From NCBI RefSeq assembly GCF_041296385.1, contig NC_091019.1, positions 14,276,531 to 14,340,530 on the forward strand: DNA of 64,000 nucleotides. The letters are read 5' to 3'. The notes under the pieces were generated by a model that saw nothing but the letters and a program-made list of their open reading frames with translations, had not been told where the DNA came from and made no database searches. The position numbers were made by a program, and so were the translations under genes. Below are positions 12,808 to 25,865 of this stretch, piece after piece (position 1 is the first letter of the stretch; each line of letters begins with the position of its first letter). This stretch comes from Aphelocoma coerulescens. Taxonomy: Eukaryota; Chordata; Aves; Passeriformes; Corvidae.

Positions 12808-15800
12808 GCTTTGTACAACAGTCAGTTTGAGGTCTGATTTGACCAAGATATCTAGATGGACAATTGTTCATTTGTACTTTGCTGCAGAGTAGCATGCTGC
12901 CTCGTTTTCCCTGTCAGAGGAATGGTGTCACTGCTGAAATCTTCAGAGCAGTTGCTCACATGACCACTGAAATAAAGGGAATCCAAAAGCTCTTCATTAC
13001 TGAACTCATGCCTCATGGTATGGTTTAATAGAAGTTTGGCTTCTGCAGGGGGATTAGGCTGTGCAGTTGCAGAAGAGTGGAAGCCAAGGTTTTGACTTAT
13101 GGTATTAGGAATCTATTAAAATGAATGAGTGGACATGATGAGGATGGTAATGCATTGAATGGTTTTATTGGGGCACGGAATTTAATCCTTTTAGCCTTTA
13201 TACAGAAAGTACAAAGCTTGACAGGGTTATTAGTGAAGTATTAATGAAATCCACCAAACTATGCAGATGTCTGCAAAGTATAACATACAAAACAGTAGAG
13301 TTAATTTTTGAAGTTCTCGGGAAGATAGTGCTGTGAAAGAGAAGGCTAAATGGGCAATGGCAAACAAAATTAAAGGCTCTGTGGCTTAGAGACAGACAAC
13401 ATCTCACTTCACTACATCTAGCAGATTTTTGACCATCGCTTCCCAAATGAGTAAGTCTGGCCTATCAAGTGGGATGATAAAAAGAGATGGATGCTGGATC
13501 TAGTAATTTTAATTACCTGGATTTGTTCCATTGAAATGTGGTTGCCAGGATATTGTTGCCTGAGTTATATAGAAGACATGCAGATGCTATATTCTTGCTT
13601 GTACAGAGGATGAAAACATTTTTGCAAAGTTTTCCCATTTGAACATTTCTCATGCAATTCAAAAATCCTGTTTAATAGGCATATCCATACTTGAAGCGTT
13701 GCATTATCTCCGCTTCATAACGTGAACAGAGAAGTTACTCGGGATGTGAGGAATCCATCTTAGATGAAAGAAACAAGAGAGACTTCAGTAAGGTAAGAGA
13801 TTGAATTTGAGACGGATATTTTCCTTTAATTTCTGGTTTTATACTTGTATAAATCAGTGTGTTCAGATCAACTGAGCATACTGCTCCACCAGTCTCACTT
13901 TTATAGGCTAATATCGGATTATAAAAGGACTAACTTGGAGTAGGATAATTCAGGCTGCTTATTCAGATGTCTTGCCTTGCAAGAGTACATAAAAACATGG
14001 CCCCTGCTCGCCATAGGCTGGAGTGTGACATATCAGTACTAAAGCAGCACTAGCCCAGCAAAGGCAGCACAGAGCTAATTAAATTATTGTAATGCCCAGA
14101 CTGTCTTCAATATCTCACTTAAAGATGGCTTAGCTCTATTTGTTGTAGAGCATTAGGACTGCACAGGTTTAGAGGAGGACTTTTTAAAAAGTCAGTTAAT
14201 GACTTTTGAGTTTGTAGGGAAAAGAATAAAGTGGTTCCTGCAGGATAAACATGCAGTTATCCCAGAAAAAACAGCACATGGGTTCAAAAGCTAATAGGCT
14301 TTAAAAAGAACCATCTTAATTCTTCAGTTTAGTTCTTCCTTCCCTTTCTTAAAATTGCATATATAGATTATTTGAATGTAGAACATGTCTGGGTTTCTTT
14401 AATCATCTCTGAATGATCAGAAAGGGCATAAAACAAATCTTCAGGGCAGATAATGTTTGTTTTAGGGGATACACATTTGGGTCTGATTTCAGTGATTTTA
14501 GATTTTCCCTGGCTTGTAATTAATTCTCATGTTGCTGAAGGCTTTTTGGGGTGTTGTTTCTGGTTTTGTTTTGGTTTTTTTTTTCCTTTCCTTAAATGTT
14601 TCATCAGCAAAACATTCCATAATTGTGTTTGCTAAATATTTTAACTTGTATTAACATATCACACTTCCTAATAACTTCAGGTCCTTTCCTGAGAACAATG
14701 TTTGCTTAACATTCCTCCTTTGCAATCGTCATTCTACCATGGATTTGCAAACAACCCTTCTTCCCCACTTCTTGTTCCTGTGCCTTGCAAGAGTTAAATT
14801 CTTCTAATGGTCAGAAGAATTGCTCTAAAGTTCCTGTGACTTGGCTAAGAAGTAACATCTATCAGCCTTGGTGACAGCACGGGTGACAGCTCCCAGTTTC
14901 CTGTCTGATTACAATTAAGTTTTACTGAAGATTTTATCCACCCACTTTAAAGAAGTTGTTTAGCAAAAAATATTTTTTAAAAAAGTACTTGTTATACCAC
15001 ATCTTAATTAATTTATAAGAACAGTATTCCTGACAAAGTATTAGAAAGCTTCCTCATAAGAGCAAAGCATATGGAATGCTGTGGATTGTAGGTTGGTCTA
15101 GATAAGAAGAGGAGCAGAACATGAAAACTATAAGTAAAATCTTACAATTTTTATTTCTCTGCAGCTGGATAGAGTCCCAGTCACCCATTATATAACTAAA
15201 TTTACTCATGATGACAAATGTTACCAACATGTCCAAGCAAACTAAGGTGCACACAAAAGGCAAGGCAATTTTACCACACTGAGAAGGGACACAAGGTAGT
15301 CTGTGGTAAGCACACCTGATATAGGATTATATTTTGTCCAAGGGCATCATTAGATTTCTGACTGAAGTGTTAAAAATTGGATAGTAAAATGTCAATTAAC
15401 TGTTAAGTCACTCTTTGAAGGAAAATAATCCTAAGCTTTATCTGAGAAAATCCTGGAACTTTTCAAATAGTGCTTCTATTTTGTTAAATTCTCTTGTTTA
15501 CATGGCACTGATCTGGTAAGGGAATAATTTTGTTTTTCTATAGTGCAAGCATAGTTTGGTTTTAATCATGAAGAAGTTTACATATTTTCCTTCTTGGCCT
15601 GAGAAATAAATTGGAATTCCCTGTATGTTTTAGCAAACAATAGATACTTGGACAAGGTTCCTCACAATTTAATGCTTATAAGGCTTTAAACATACGCTCT
15701 GCTTTCAAATTGTTCCATAAATGTGATCACACACTTGCTGCTCAGGCTTTTGTTAGGCTCCTGAGCCCACAGGGCTTGCCTGCAGTCAGTTTCCAAGGAT

Positions 15801-18800
15801 TTTGGTATGCACTGACACGCTTTCCTCTTTTGGCTCTGTCATTTTCCCTCTGCTGCTGCTTCACAGTAGTAGAAATCTAAATCCCAGCTGTTTGGAAACA
15901 TCCTAAATGTTTGGGGTTTGTCTTGTTTGAGGACAAGTAACTGACTAAGAGATTCCTCACATTACTCTATAGATACTTTGTTTCAAGGCTACAGTTCAAA
16001 TCTTCCAAAAATGATAGACTACAAGAAACAATAGTTTTCAGGGAGTCTTAAAACAACATGAAGCTTTATTTAATGACAGGAAAAATACCCAATTTCAACT
16101 ACAACAACAAAAAAAGCTTCCTTTTCCTGTGTCTTCTCTCATTTGCCTGACACAGTCTGGGGGTTGAAAGATGTTCATGAATCTGTCATTATTTTTGTCT
16201 TCTAAACTATGAAGTTCATCCAACTTAGTACAATTTATACTGACTAGGTTTTCGCTGCTCACCTTGCCTGTTTCTTATTGTTTTCCTTTTTCCAGCTTTG
16301 GGAAGCTTGTGCTAGTCTCATCTTTGTTTCTGTGGATTCAGTCATGACTAATGACTTCTTCCCAAGGGACTCCATCTCCTTTTTTTCCTCCTGTTTAAGG
16401 ATGACTCCCAGACACCATCCCTAAGAAGGATAATAGTAGCAGCTCTTTCTAACTCTGGCCAATATTCTTAATACTCTATTTTTGCAGTCAGAGCAGTAGA
16501 GAAATTTCAGCCTTCTCCAATGTTCCTAGCTTGGTGAATATATCTACTCTAGTAGCAGAAAAAAGCCCCTTGTTCTGTGAATCCAGCAATTTTCATAGTG
16601 ATACTATTGTACAAACTCTTAATATGCACATATACATATAACAATTCCCAAAATTATTACCTATTCCATTGACTTCCACTTAAGTTGCATGTGTACACAT
16701 GGTTTGTGGTGAAAAATTCAACATCAGTCCAGTTGGATTCCTGTTGGTAAGATGGCTTAGTGCCACAAATCAAAGGAATGCTGATAGAATTTCATATGTA
16801 AGATTCAAATCAGTACACTGACTTTTGCAGTTTTTCTTGCCTCCTCCTGATGTCAGGTCATTTAACAATTTAATCACCTAACCACTTGTGTAAACAACTG
16901 TTTGTTACCTCTTTTATATGATGGTGAGCTTCTTTCCTGTGAAGAGCAGCAGCCTTTGCATAGAGAGCTTAAAAACCTATTTATATAGCTTTATCTAGCT
17001 CTATTTAATGCATCCTTATCAAAGGAAAAGGATGAAGTTATTCTGAGCATTGACTTAGCTGTATCTATTTACTGATGTCTATAGATTGTAAAACTGTATG
17101 GTGTTTGTCCATGCTCATTTAAGATTTGAATGTCTAAATTTTTAAGATGACAGGCTGATACTATGAGATTTTGCATCTTAACTTTTTATAATTGCCTGAT
17201 ATAAAATAGTTGTGCATATTCTCTACTCCAGCTGAAATAACTTCTCTGTATTGAGTTGTCCTATTGACTGAATTGCTTCCAATTCATGCTGATCTTTCCC
17301 AATTATTTTCTTTTTGGTGAAGGTTTTCAGAGCTTTGTTTCAGTTGGATGTAAACTCAGTCACTGTAAGAAACCATGCATGAAAAGAGAAACCTAAATTA
17401 AAGGGGTTTTTAAAATGTATTTTGGGCTACAAAATGTCCAAAGTGAAACACATTTGAATCTATTGGGAAAAACATATTAGCCAGACGCAGCATTCCATTT
17501 TTCTTTTCCAAAGAAAGTAAAACAGGGGTAGCTGTGTAATCAAATACCAATAAACATTTTGATGTGATCAGACTTTGAGGAGAAGATAAGAAAACACAAC
17601 AATCCAGAACAGATTCATGGGTACAAGGCTTAGCAGCCCTGCTAGTTTTTAAAGACTAAAACTGGAATAAAACCAAGTAAGTGTAAGAAATGGAAATGTA
17701 AAGAGCATGTCTTTGAATAAAACAGAATGAGCATAGTAGTTTGGGGGATTTTTAGGAGGCGTCAAAGTAGGATAAAAAGCGAGTTTTAAATTATCAGAAA
17801 GTACTAGGCAACTGTGCATTTCCCCAGAGAGGGATCAAATGCCAGAGTGAACAAGCAGCACTTTGAAGCCCAGGATTTCAATGTGCTGTCTGAGCAGCTT
17901 TTTATGGGGTTCTCTGGACCACAATTTAAAAAATGATAATTGCTTTTATTCAAAATTGCAACTGCATGGTTTTCCAAGAGGACTAAGAATTCCAAGGAAG
18001 GGATTGCTAACTTAGTGGCCATTTTAAACAAAAAATCAGCAGCTTCCCTCAAAGAACACATAATTGAATTGCATTGTACCCTAGCCAGGCTTCAGAGAGA
18101 AGGGAAAACAGAAACCAGGAGTTTTAAGATTTGACTGACAAGTTGATTTTGAACAGGATGCAGGCAGCTAGGAAAAGGACATGGCTTTTCTGGAAAAAAG
18201 AGACAGCACCTAAACCACTGTGAAGTCATGTGATTAACTCAGAAACAGTGGAAGCATTTCTAGGGAAAAGGAATGCTGACAGTCATTTTTCCTAACTGAA
18301 GCAATCCTCTGCAAATGCAACCAGTGCTGTCAGTCAAGAGAGCATGATGAAGCAATGCTGAATAGTTTCCTTCTTTCCCCTGGTAAAAGCTATGCAGCTT
18401 CTTCTAGGGAAACCATTCATCTGGGAAAATCTTCTTCACTGTCATGTCCATCACTGTGTGGAGGAATGGAGCATGGGTTTTTGTCCATGCTGTGTTTACA
18501 TTCCTTATAGTTCAATGCTCAGGGGTTCTGAGCACGTGCTTGTGGGTGAATCCCACTTAGGGTGGAAGGAAGCAGCTTTAGAAGCCAAGCTGCTGCCAGC
18601 AGTTCTCATCCTTCTGATAAAAGCCCAGATGTTCTAATGAACATCTGTGGGACAGAAGGTAAAAAGTGGAGGGACTTACAACCTGCCATGTTTGATCTTT
18701 GTTATAAAAGTAGAACAGCTGTTTCCATTCTGTTCCAACCTCAGTGGAGGGAGAAGGAGGGAACGCGAACTCTCTGCCATCCTGGGACTGCAGGAGTATT

Positions 18801-21365
18801 GGGGCATCTGTTAACATTGGTATCTTACTCTACAACATCCAGCTGGAGCAGAATAATATGGCACTCTCAGATGCAGCAGTTATAAATCACACTGGCAATT
18901 TCTTCTCTTGCTAAACTTCACTACAGCGGCAGCATCAGAATGTAAAATGACTGGATTCAAGGCTAATTAACTTCTTTAATGTTTAGTCAAGCTCTCAGTT
19001 CAAGGATCACCACATCTCACCCAGGTTACAGGATTCTCAAACATTATTTATATCTCTAAATAATATTGGAGTTGTTTAGGTTTTGTCTTGGATTTTTTTT
19101 TTCTGTTATGGTAGTAGGCGAAAGAAAGGTCTGAAGCTGTTGTGGATGAAGATTCTCTGTTTTAAACAAAGCAAATACTATCTCAAAAAGCAGAATCACT
19201 TGCTCTGGTGATTACAACACAGAACTGATGAGTGTTTCATTGCCTTGTTGCAGTATGACTTGATTCAACTTGGAATACACACTTCCTACTAATGGCATGT
19301 CAGTCCCTCATTTTGTCTATGCTGTGTTCAGAATATCACAAGGTGACATTAATTTTTATGTAAATATATATATAGGCTAGGGTATCTGTTTATTTGATTT
19401 TTTGGTGTTGAATTTCTTTGTATAAGACTGCTGTTAAGCTTAAATTTTCTTTTAAAAGAACAGCTTTTTTAATTCTATGAATAAGTCTATGAAAAATAGA
19501 AAATATTGGTTACAATTAAAACAAACAAAATTCCCTGATTTTGCTGGCATTTTTGAACAACATACATCTTTTAAAACTAGGAGATTCACCTTGAGGAGAA
19601 TCTTAGGAAGAGAACATCCAGAAAAATAGGTCACTGGCTTCTCATTAATAAACACCCACCGGGAAAATATGATCAGAGTGAAGTACAGGAACAAATGTAA
19701 AGAGGAGGTTTTAGGCTTTAGATCTGAGGTGAAAAAGAGACAATCTAGTTCAGAGGGAAGGATGAAAAAGGGAGTGTGGAAGGAGCAGGTAGAGAAAACA
19801 TAATTTTAGTGTCTCATGTTGATAATGGTATATCTTTCCAACAAATCATAAAACTGTGTTTTAGGCAGTTCTGGAGGCATGGCAGAAATGCTTTAAGGGC
19901 TATCTGGCAAAATTTCCCACTGAAATGCATCCTGTTAAACAGTGGTAAGGAACGAAGCACCAACAGCTACTTCTGTGTGAAGCTACAAAATGTAAAATGA
20001 ATTATTCTATTAATCCCAGCTTTGCAAAGGTTCAAGGCAGACAAACATTTAGCTACATGCATATGGTGATACTGACTGTGCATAATCAATTCATGTTGTT
20101 TTCTGAAACTGCAAAACTCTTCACATGTGCTCACTAGAAATGTGTTATTTGAGACTTTTTAAAAAATTAAAAATTGGATACTTCCAAAGGGACAAGCAAA
20201 AATTGTGGTTGTAGTTCCAAATTCAATCCTTTTTCTGTAGAACATCAAGTAGCTTCTTTAAAATGTTCTTAAAATGTTCTTATATATATTCAGTATATAT
20301 AACAAATTAAGGATCACACTTCTGGCGTATCTCAAATATCTGAAACTGCAAAGGTGCACTGTTAAAATTCAAAGTGACAGACAATTTTATCTACAGAAAT
20401 TCCTACTGATACTATGTTTTTTTCCTTTTTAAAATGTACTACCTTAAAATCCTGCAATGTCCCATCCAATGAACCCATCCAATGAACCCTGCAACAGTCT
20501 GGCAGCAGCAGTCATCCAGTCAACAAAAATGTATGATAAAGCTTTTCTCTAAAATTCTACTGGTAAAGGTTTCTATCTGTATTTTGGGAAACTTTAGAAT
20601 AAATGGCAGCATAAAATTGCAGCATTGAAAGTAAGTATTAAAATCAGTCTCTGATCAGGATTTATACTTATCTTTATTTTTTGCTGTAGGAATGGAGGCC
20701 ACTTACAGTGTACCTAATAAAATCTTCCCACATTGCTTCCTCAGAAATTTATTTTTACCAAGTGGTAAATGTACCCTTCACCCGGAAAATAATTCTTCAA
20801 ATCTAGGGCTGTTAATTGAGTCTGCAAACATTCTGGATCAGTATGAGTAGGGGATATGCTGGTATCAAGTTTCACTTGAGATTAGCAACTTTTAATGATG
20901 AATTCAGCAAGGGAATGCCATCTTAAATCCTTAAAAAATGTCTGTCTTGCATCCTTTTCCTAGAAATCATAAGTATATTCTTGCAATATTTTAATTTCTC
21001 TTGCACTAGACTGGAATATGGCAGGAAGTCCAAATTCAATATGAATTCTGTGGTCAGGAAGAAATATAACATTTACTGGTTTGGCCTAGATTAATGTGCA
21101 GTACCAGTCTCCTTCACTTGTGCTTCAGATTACCAGAGTATGCTATTATATGTCTGTACATCCATGTGGAAGGAGAAGCCTACAATCCTTTGGAATTCTC
21201 TTAATTCTTCCTTTCTGTGTAATTTCCCACAACCAAGGTGAGATGCAGCTTAGTCATAGTAATTATTAACCTCTTCAGCTTTCTAAGAAGATTCCCAGAA
21301 AAGTAATTTTAAAACTTAATCCGTTCTCTTTTTCTGGAATCCTGCTATTATAGACTCCATTTTAA

Positions 21366-21387
21366 CCCCTCACCCCCACCACCCCCA
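21366..21387 (-). other. C-rich tract, possible G-quadruplex on - strand
   Basis: C runs of four, five and five bases separated by short spacers that include a CC. On the - strand this gives three long G runs plus a GG, a borderline quadruplex motif. It lies 110 bases before the stronger tract at 21496-21548. Confidence 0.5.
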
Positions 21388-21495
21388 AAATCAAAACAGA
21401 AAATGAGCTCTGATGGGAGAAGCTCTGTATGGATGATTATTTACCCAATGGCTATGACTGTGTCAAATCTTCTGGAATATTTTCTTTGTTTCAAC

Positions 21496-21548
21496 TTTTC
21501 TTCTTTTTTTTCTCTTCCCTCCCCCGCCCCCCGCCCCTTCCCCCTTCC
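21496..21548 (-). other. Polypyrimidine tract with strong G-quadruplex motif on - strand
   Basis: About 53 bases of almost pure C/T, broken only by two G. The right part (21517-21544) has C runs of 3, 5, 6, 4 and 5 with spacers of one or two bases, so the - strand carries five closely spaced G runs. The left part is T-rich with C. Such a tract can also form triplex (H-) DNA. No gene or promoter evidence is attached to it. Confidence 0.75.
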
Positions 21549-22796
21549 AATATAAAAACTACCAGTGCTTTTCTTTTTTTTAATTGGATGATCTTCCCAG
21601 AAGGTTTTTCCCTGGAACACAGGACAATCATCTAACAAGGTATTTGAAGTATTGCTTGTAGGCATGCTAAGGTTTCAATTGGTATTAACAGAAACTAAAG
21701 CTCAACCTCAGAAAACAGTTAATTAGACTAAGTGAAATGCATCCATGACCTTGGAAGACTCTATGTGTGCTAAAAAATACTTGATATATTTAGCTTCTTG
21801 GCAGGCTAGGTTTTAAGGGCATGGAAACAGAGTAGCTTCCTTGCCCACAAAGGTTTAAATTTCTGATACTATTTTGCTTTCCCGTAAGTTATTATAAACA
21901 TCCTAATTTGGTGCTTTATTGGAACCTCGTTTTTAAAACCACTTTCTTAAAGGGAGGAGAAAAAAGAAAGACATGAATATGGGAAAAGAAAATATAATGA
22001 TTGCTGTAAATGCTTTGAGTAATATTTGTCCAGAAGGACTTGGGCATTTAAACTGTGTTTGTCAGTTTGGATCATTTTATTGATCATCTGGCAATGAAAG
22101 CTGGAAAGCAGATTGACATTTTGTTTCTTGGCCCCTGCCTGTTTCTCATATAGAGATTATTAGCTGGCTATTCTGGGACTGAGGAAAACATTAGCTTTCT
22201 ATAAATAAAATGACTCGTGGCTTGATGAGGAGGGGTTTTGCAGGCACTTTGAGTCCTTCACCCTAAAGTCTCACATCTTTCCATGTAACATGCACTGGTT
22301 TACAGGATCATCTGTACCTCAAATATGACACCAAAGCAAACTTTATTTCTGTTGTTGTCAATAGAGATGTTTTCTTTAAGATGACTGGGCTCTAGCAAAC
22401 CTCTCCATACCTCTTTCTGCAGGCTCTGCAACTGCATGTTCTTTATTTTAGCATTTCTGATTCATGGGAAGAGCTCTTCTGCTGGAGCAAATTGGAAGCA
22501 AATTCCCTGCCATTCAGAAGACTCATCTAGAAAAGTTGCTGCATAAACATAATTAAAAGTTAATAAAGTTTTGTTACATTTTTGCATAAATGATCGAACA
22601 TAGCTGGCTGGCAAAGTGAATATTGGCTAATACCACCCTTTTGATCCAGCACACGTTTTAGTTCAGTTTTTGGGGTTGCATTAAGGATTCAATATTCTGC
22701 AGAATGAGTCCCAGATGGGAAAATCTTATTGCATGTTTTGCCTTGGATTTTTTTTTGGTTTAATGTATTAGCTTACCAGAACTGTTCTTGGTTTGG

Positions 22797-22809
22797 TTTT
22801 TTTTTTTTT
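22797..22809. repeat. Poly(T) run, T13
   Basis: Thirteen consecutive T following a TTTGG-rich patch. Confidence 0.9.
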
Positions 22810-23461
22810 CCTCTTGTCTGGATGAAGCTGGCAGATAAGAATTGCATACATAAATGAGATTTGCATAATGGGTGCCAGCAGATGAGATAATGTGACTTCA
22901 CTTTTGTGTGCACTTTGATGGTAGCAACATATAAGCCAGAAAACCCATTGAAAATACAAATCTGATGCAGGACTAAATATTTAAATTTGAAAAAATGTTC
23001 TGTGCAGGAAAACAAAGGGACACACCACAACTTTGGCATAAACTTTAACTCAGCTAACTAGTTCTTCCATGCAGTTGAGAAATAAGATGATGAGAATAAT
23101 TCAATAATCAAAATTGTCAATGCTCGTAGTTATTTGTGAGGTGGACCTGAGATGGACAGAGATGCCTTCTAGGTGTGATGCAACTGAAGTTTTAACTGAT
23201 AAAAATACTTTAGAGATGCTTTTAAAATGGAACATGAAAACTCGTGTCCAAGAACTCCAGTTTTAAGTGCAAATGTTATCACTTCTGCTGCAAATTTTCA
23301 GCCTGTCTGATGAATAATCTTTATACTTTAGCCACTGGATAAAAAGTAGAGCATGTAATTGTGACTTGCCATTATGGATGGCTATTAAATATGCACAGGA
23401 AGGATAATAAACAACATTTTAATGTGAAGTATCTTTAAGTCCTGAAGCATAAAATCTTCAA

Positions 23462-23518
23462 TAGTAATAATAATAATAATATTAATAACAACAACAACAA
23501 TAATAATGATAATAATAA
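23462..23518. repeat. Compound (AAT)n/(AAC)n trinucleotide repeat
   Basis: TAA/AAT units, an inner block of four AAC units, then AAT units again with one GAT interruption. The compound structure fits substitution inside an older AAT array followed by local expansion. Confidence 0.9.
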
Positions 23519-25845
23519 AAAGTAAATCTTAATAAATATGAGAATTCTCAAAAGCTCAAATGAAGATACCTTCAACTATTTCTACACAAATATTCTGTTT
23601 GAGTTAAAGTTCTTATCTCCCAGACTGCCCAGTTAAAGCCAAAACTAGAAAAAACAAAGATTGTGGCAAGATCACTTTTCTGCTGTTGCTCAGACAAAGC
23701 TTGTGCTTGAAAATGGTTGTGCTCCAAAAATGAAATTCATGTACGAATCTTACCTTTGCTTCAGCCTGAGAGGCAGAACTCTCCATTGCTTCAGTATGGC
23801 AAGGATTTTAGTGCTTGTCATTAGTGCTGGTTTTCATCTCCTCAAAGGCACAAGTAAAAATCTTTGAACGTGAGGAGCCCAACCCATGAAACTTAACGTT
23901 GCTACCTTAAATTTGCTACTCCTGCACTGCTGCTTTCATAGGTCACAGAGCTGTGAAAATCAAGAAAACTGGAAGTTAACTGGTGGGATGGGGGCACACA
24001 CATCCCATAATCACCAAGCCATATGTAACTGCAGAAAACTGCATCTAGCTACTCTGAAATACTTCAGAATACTTATAAAAAATGATTTCATGCTATCCCA
24101 GGAGTATACAATACTCTAATACTGGCAACATAAATATGTTGTGTTATTGGGGAGTGGCCAGCCATCTGTATTAGAATGTTTTTTAAAAAAAAGGTATCAT
24201 CAGATCTTAAAAAACAAACCAAACAAATGATTTTATATGGTACATGTTACTATGCCTTCTTTATAGAATTTTAACAATCTAGTGAAGATAATTAAATTTT
24301 AGTTGCTGATACATCCTCATTCAATAATTTAGATTTTAGCTAGCAGCTTTCACCTGTGTTTGGCCTGAAATCATTCACATTAAACAAATCTCTGGGCAAA
24401 GGATCTGCCAAAGCTATAGAACAGAATATACAGAGCAGTTTCAGGAGCAGAAGACTGAGGGAAGCTTTGTTTTCCACCTCTTGTGAGTACCTCCAGGATC
24501 CTTCTGTGTCCCATAAATCCTACCTAGACAGCAGGGGTCATGTTTGTGTGGTGCAAGTGGAGGGGCCAAACAAAACAAAACTGAAAGTCTGCCACTATAG
24601 GTTCTCCCCAAAGTAGGGGCAGTAGCTTAAATCTGCTTTACAAGCACTGGTTTCATCAGCTCTCTGGGAACTTGAAAATATTGTGAGGCTTTCGTTACTT
24701 TAACAAATTTTGGCTAAATTTGGCCAAGAGTGGTTGTAGGATGCTAGACCAATAAACAAGCAACTTCAGCAAAAAGTTTTATTTCCCAGAGGACAATAAT
24801 GCTAAAAGACAGTAAACAACTTCTTCTTGCCCAAACTGGGCTCAAAGCAGTTGTTGCTCTGAAAGGGATGAAAGCAGATTTAACAGAAACACAACTTCTG
24901 TTGTAGACAAATGAAACATTTGACACTTGCAGCCTAAAAATTCTGAGGTAATAAAACTGAAAAATGATGAATTACAGATGAGAGTAAAAATTCTGTAGCT
25001 GCAGTTAGCTGGATGGAAGAATGAAACCATGCTGAGTCACGAGAGGCTATTTCAGAACTTGAGTTTGTGGGTAATGAAGTAGTAATTCAAGAAGATGAAA
25101 GGAAAGGAGGTATGCTAAAATGCTTTGTCAGAGTCAGTAATGATGTAAAGGACTGTAAGTGGACAAAGGACATCACTACCTGAAAAGATACTGGAAAAAC
25201 CTAGCTACTCCCATTATGTGGGGAACAAGCTTAAACACAAATGTTAGAGAAGGTTTTCAGAACCATTTTTTTACTATGTTGATTTTTGGAACTAAGAATG
25301 CCTTAAGTGCAGATTAACAGACTTTCTAATACAAGCTGGAATCTGACGTGGCACCAAGACCAGGACTGTGCTACGTTTCCATCAACGCATCTTTGCCCAC
25401 TTCTCCTACAAGCCATGCATCAGTCCCCTATGGGCTGTGCTTTCCAAGTCAAATAATGAAATCCTTACTTTCTTTTGTCTGATCTGTTTCTGCCTTACTG
25501 CTCTTATCAGCCACTGTCAAAAGGAAGTTAATTTAGTATAGTTTGCTGCTTTCTCTTAAAACAGCCCTAATATATCCCCTCAAAACTTACTACCCAATAC
25601 TTTTATATGCAATCTGCTGCATTTTTTTAGCATTACCCACCTTCTTTTTTCTTGTCTCTACTTCAGTTGTGAAGGGATTTTTGGACAGGGTTTGGCTTTC
25701 TTACATTTCAGAACTTCCCAGCACCTGGCATTAGAGAATTCTCCATTAGGATCTGTAAATGTAACTGTAATATTCATAAATAAATAGTCTGAAGTAGCTA
25801 AAGGGCTGAAGTAAAATCTCTGTCAATTTTAGAGCTGAGAGCTCT

Positions 25846-25865
25846 GAATCACATGCATGTGATTC
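25846..25865. other. 20-bp perfect palindrome
   Basis: GAATCACATGCATGTGATTC equals its own reverse complement over 20 bases with no loop. Directly upstream, 25831-25845 is a smaller inverted repeat (AGAGCT, GAG, AGCTCT). No gene is adjacent. Confidence 0.9.

Noticed and set aside
13680..13793. Segment ending CAGTAAG|GTAAGA after a possible acceptor
   Set aside because: No open frame through it and a weak acceptor; donor-like strings occur often by chance.
17804..18134. Overlapping open frames on both strands (85 and 64 codons)
   Set aside because: No domain, no splice context, and lengths expected by chance in AT-rich DNA.
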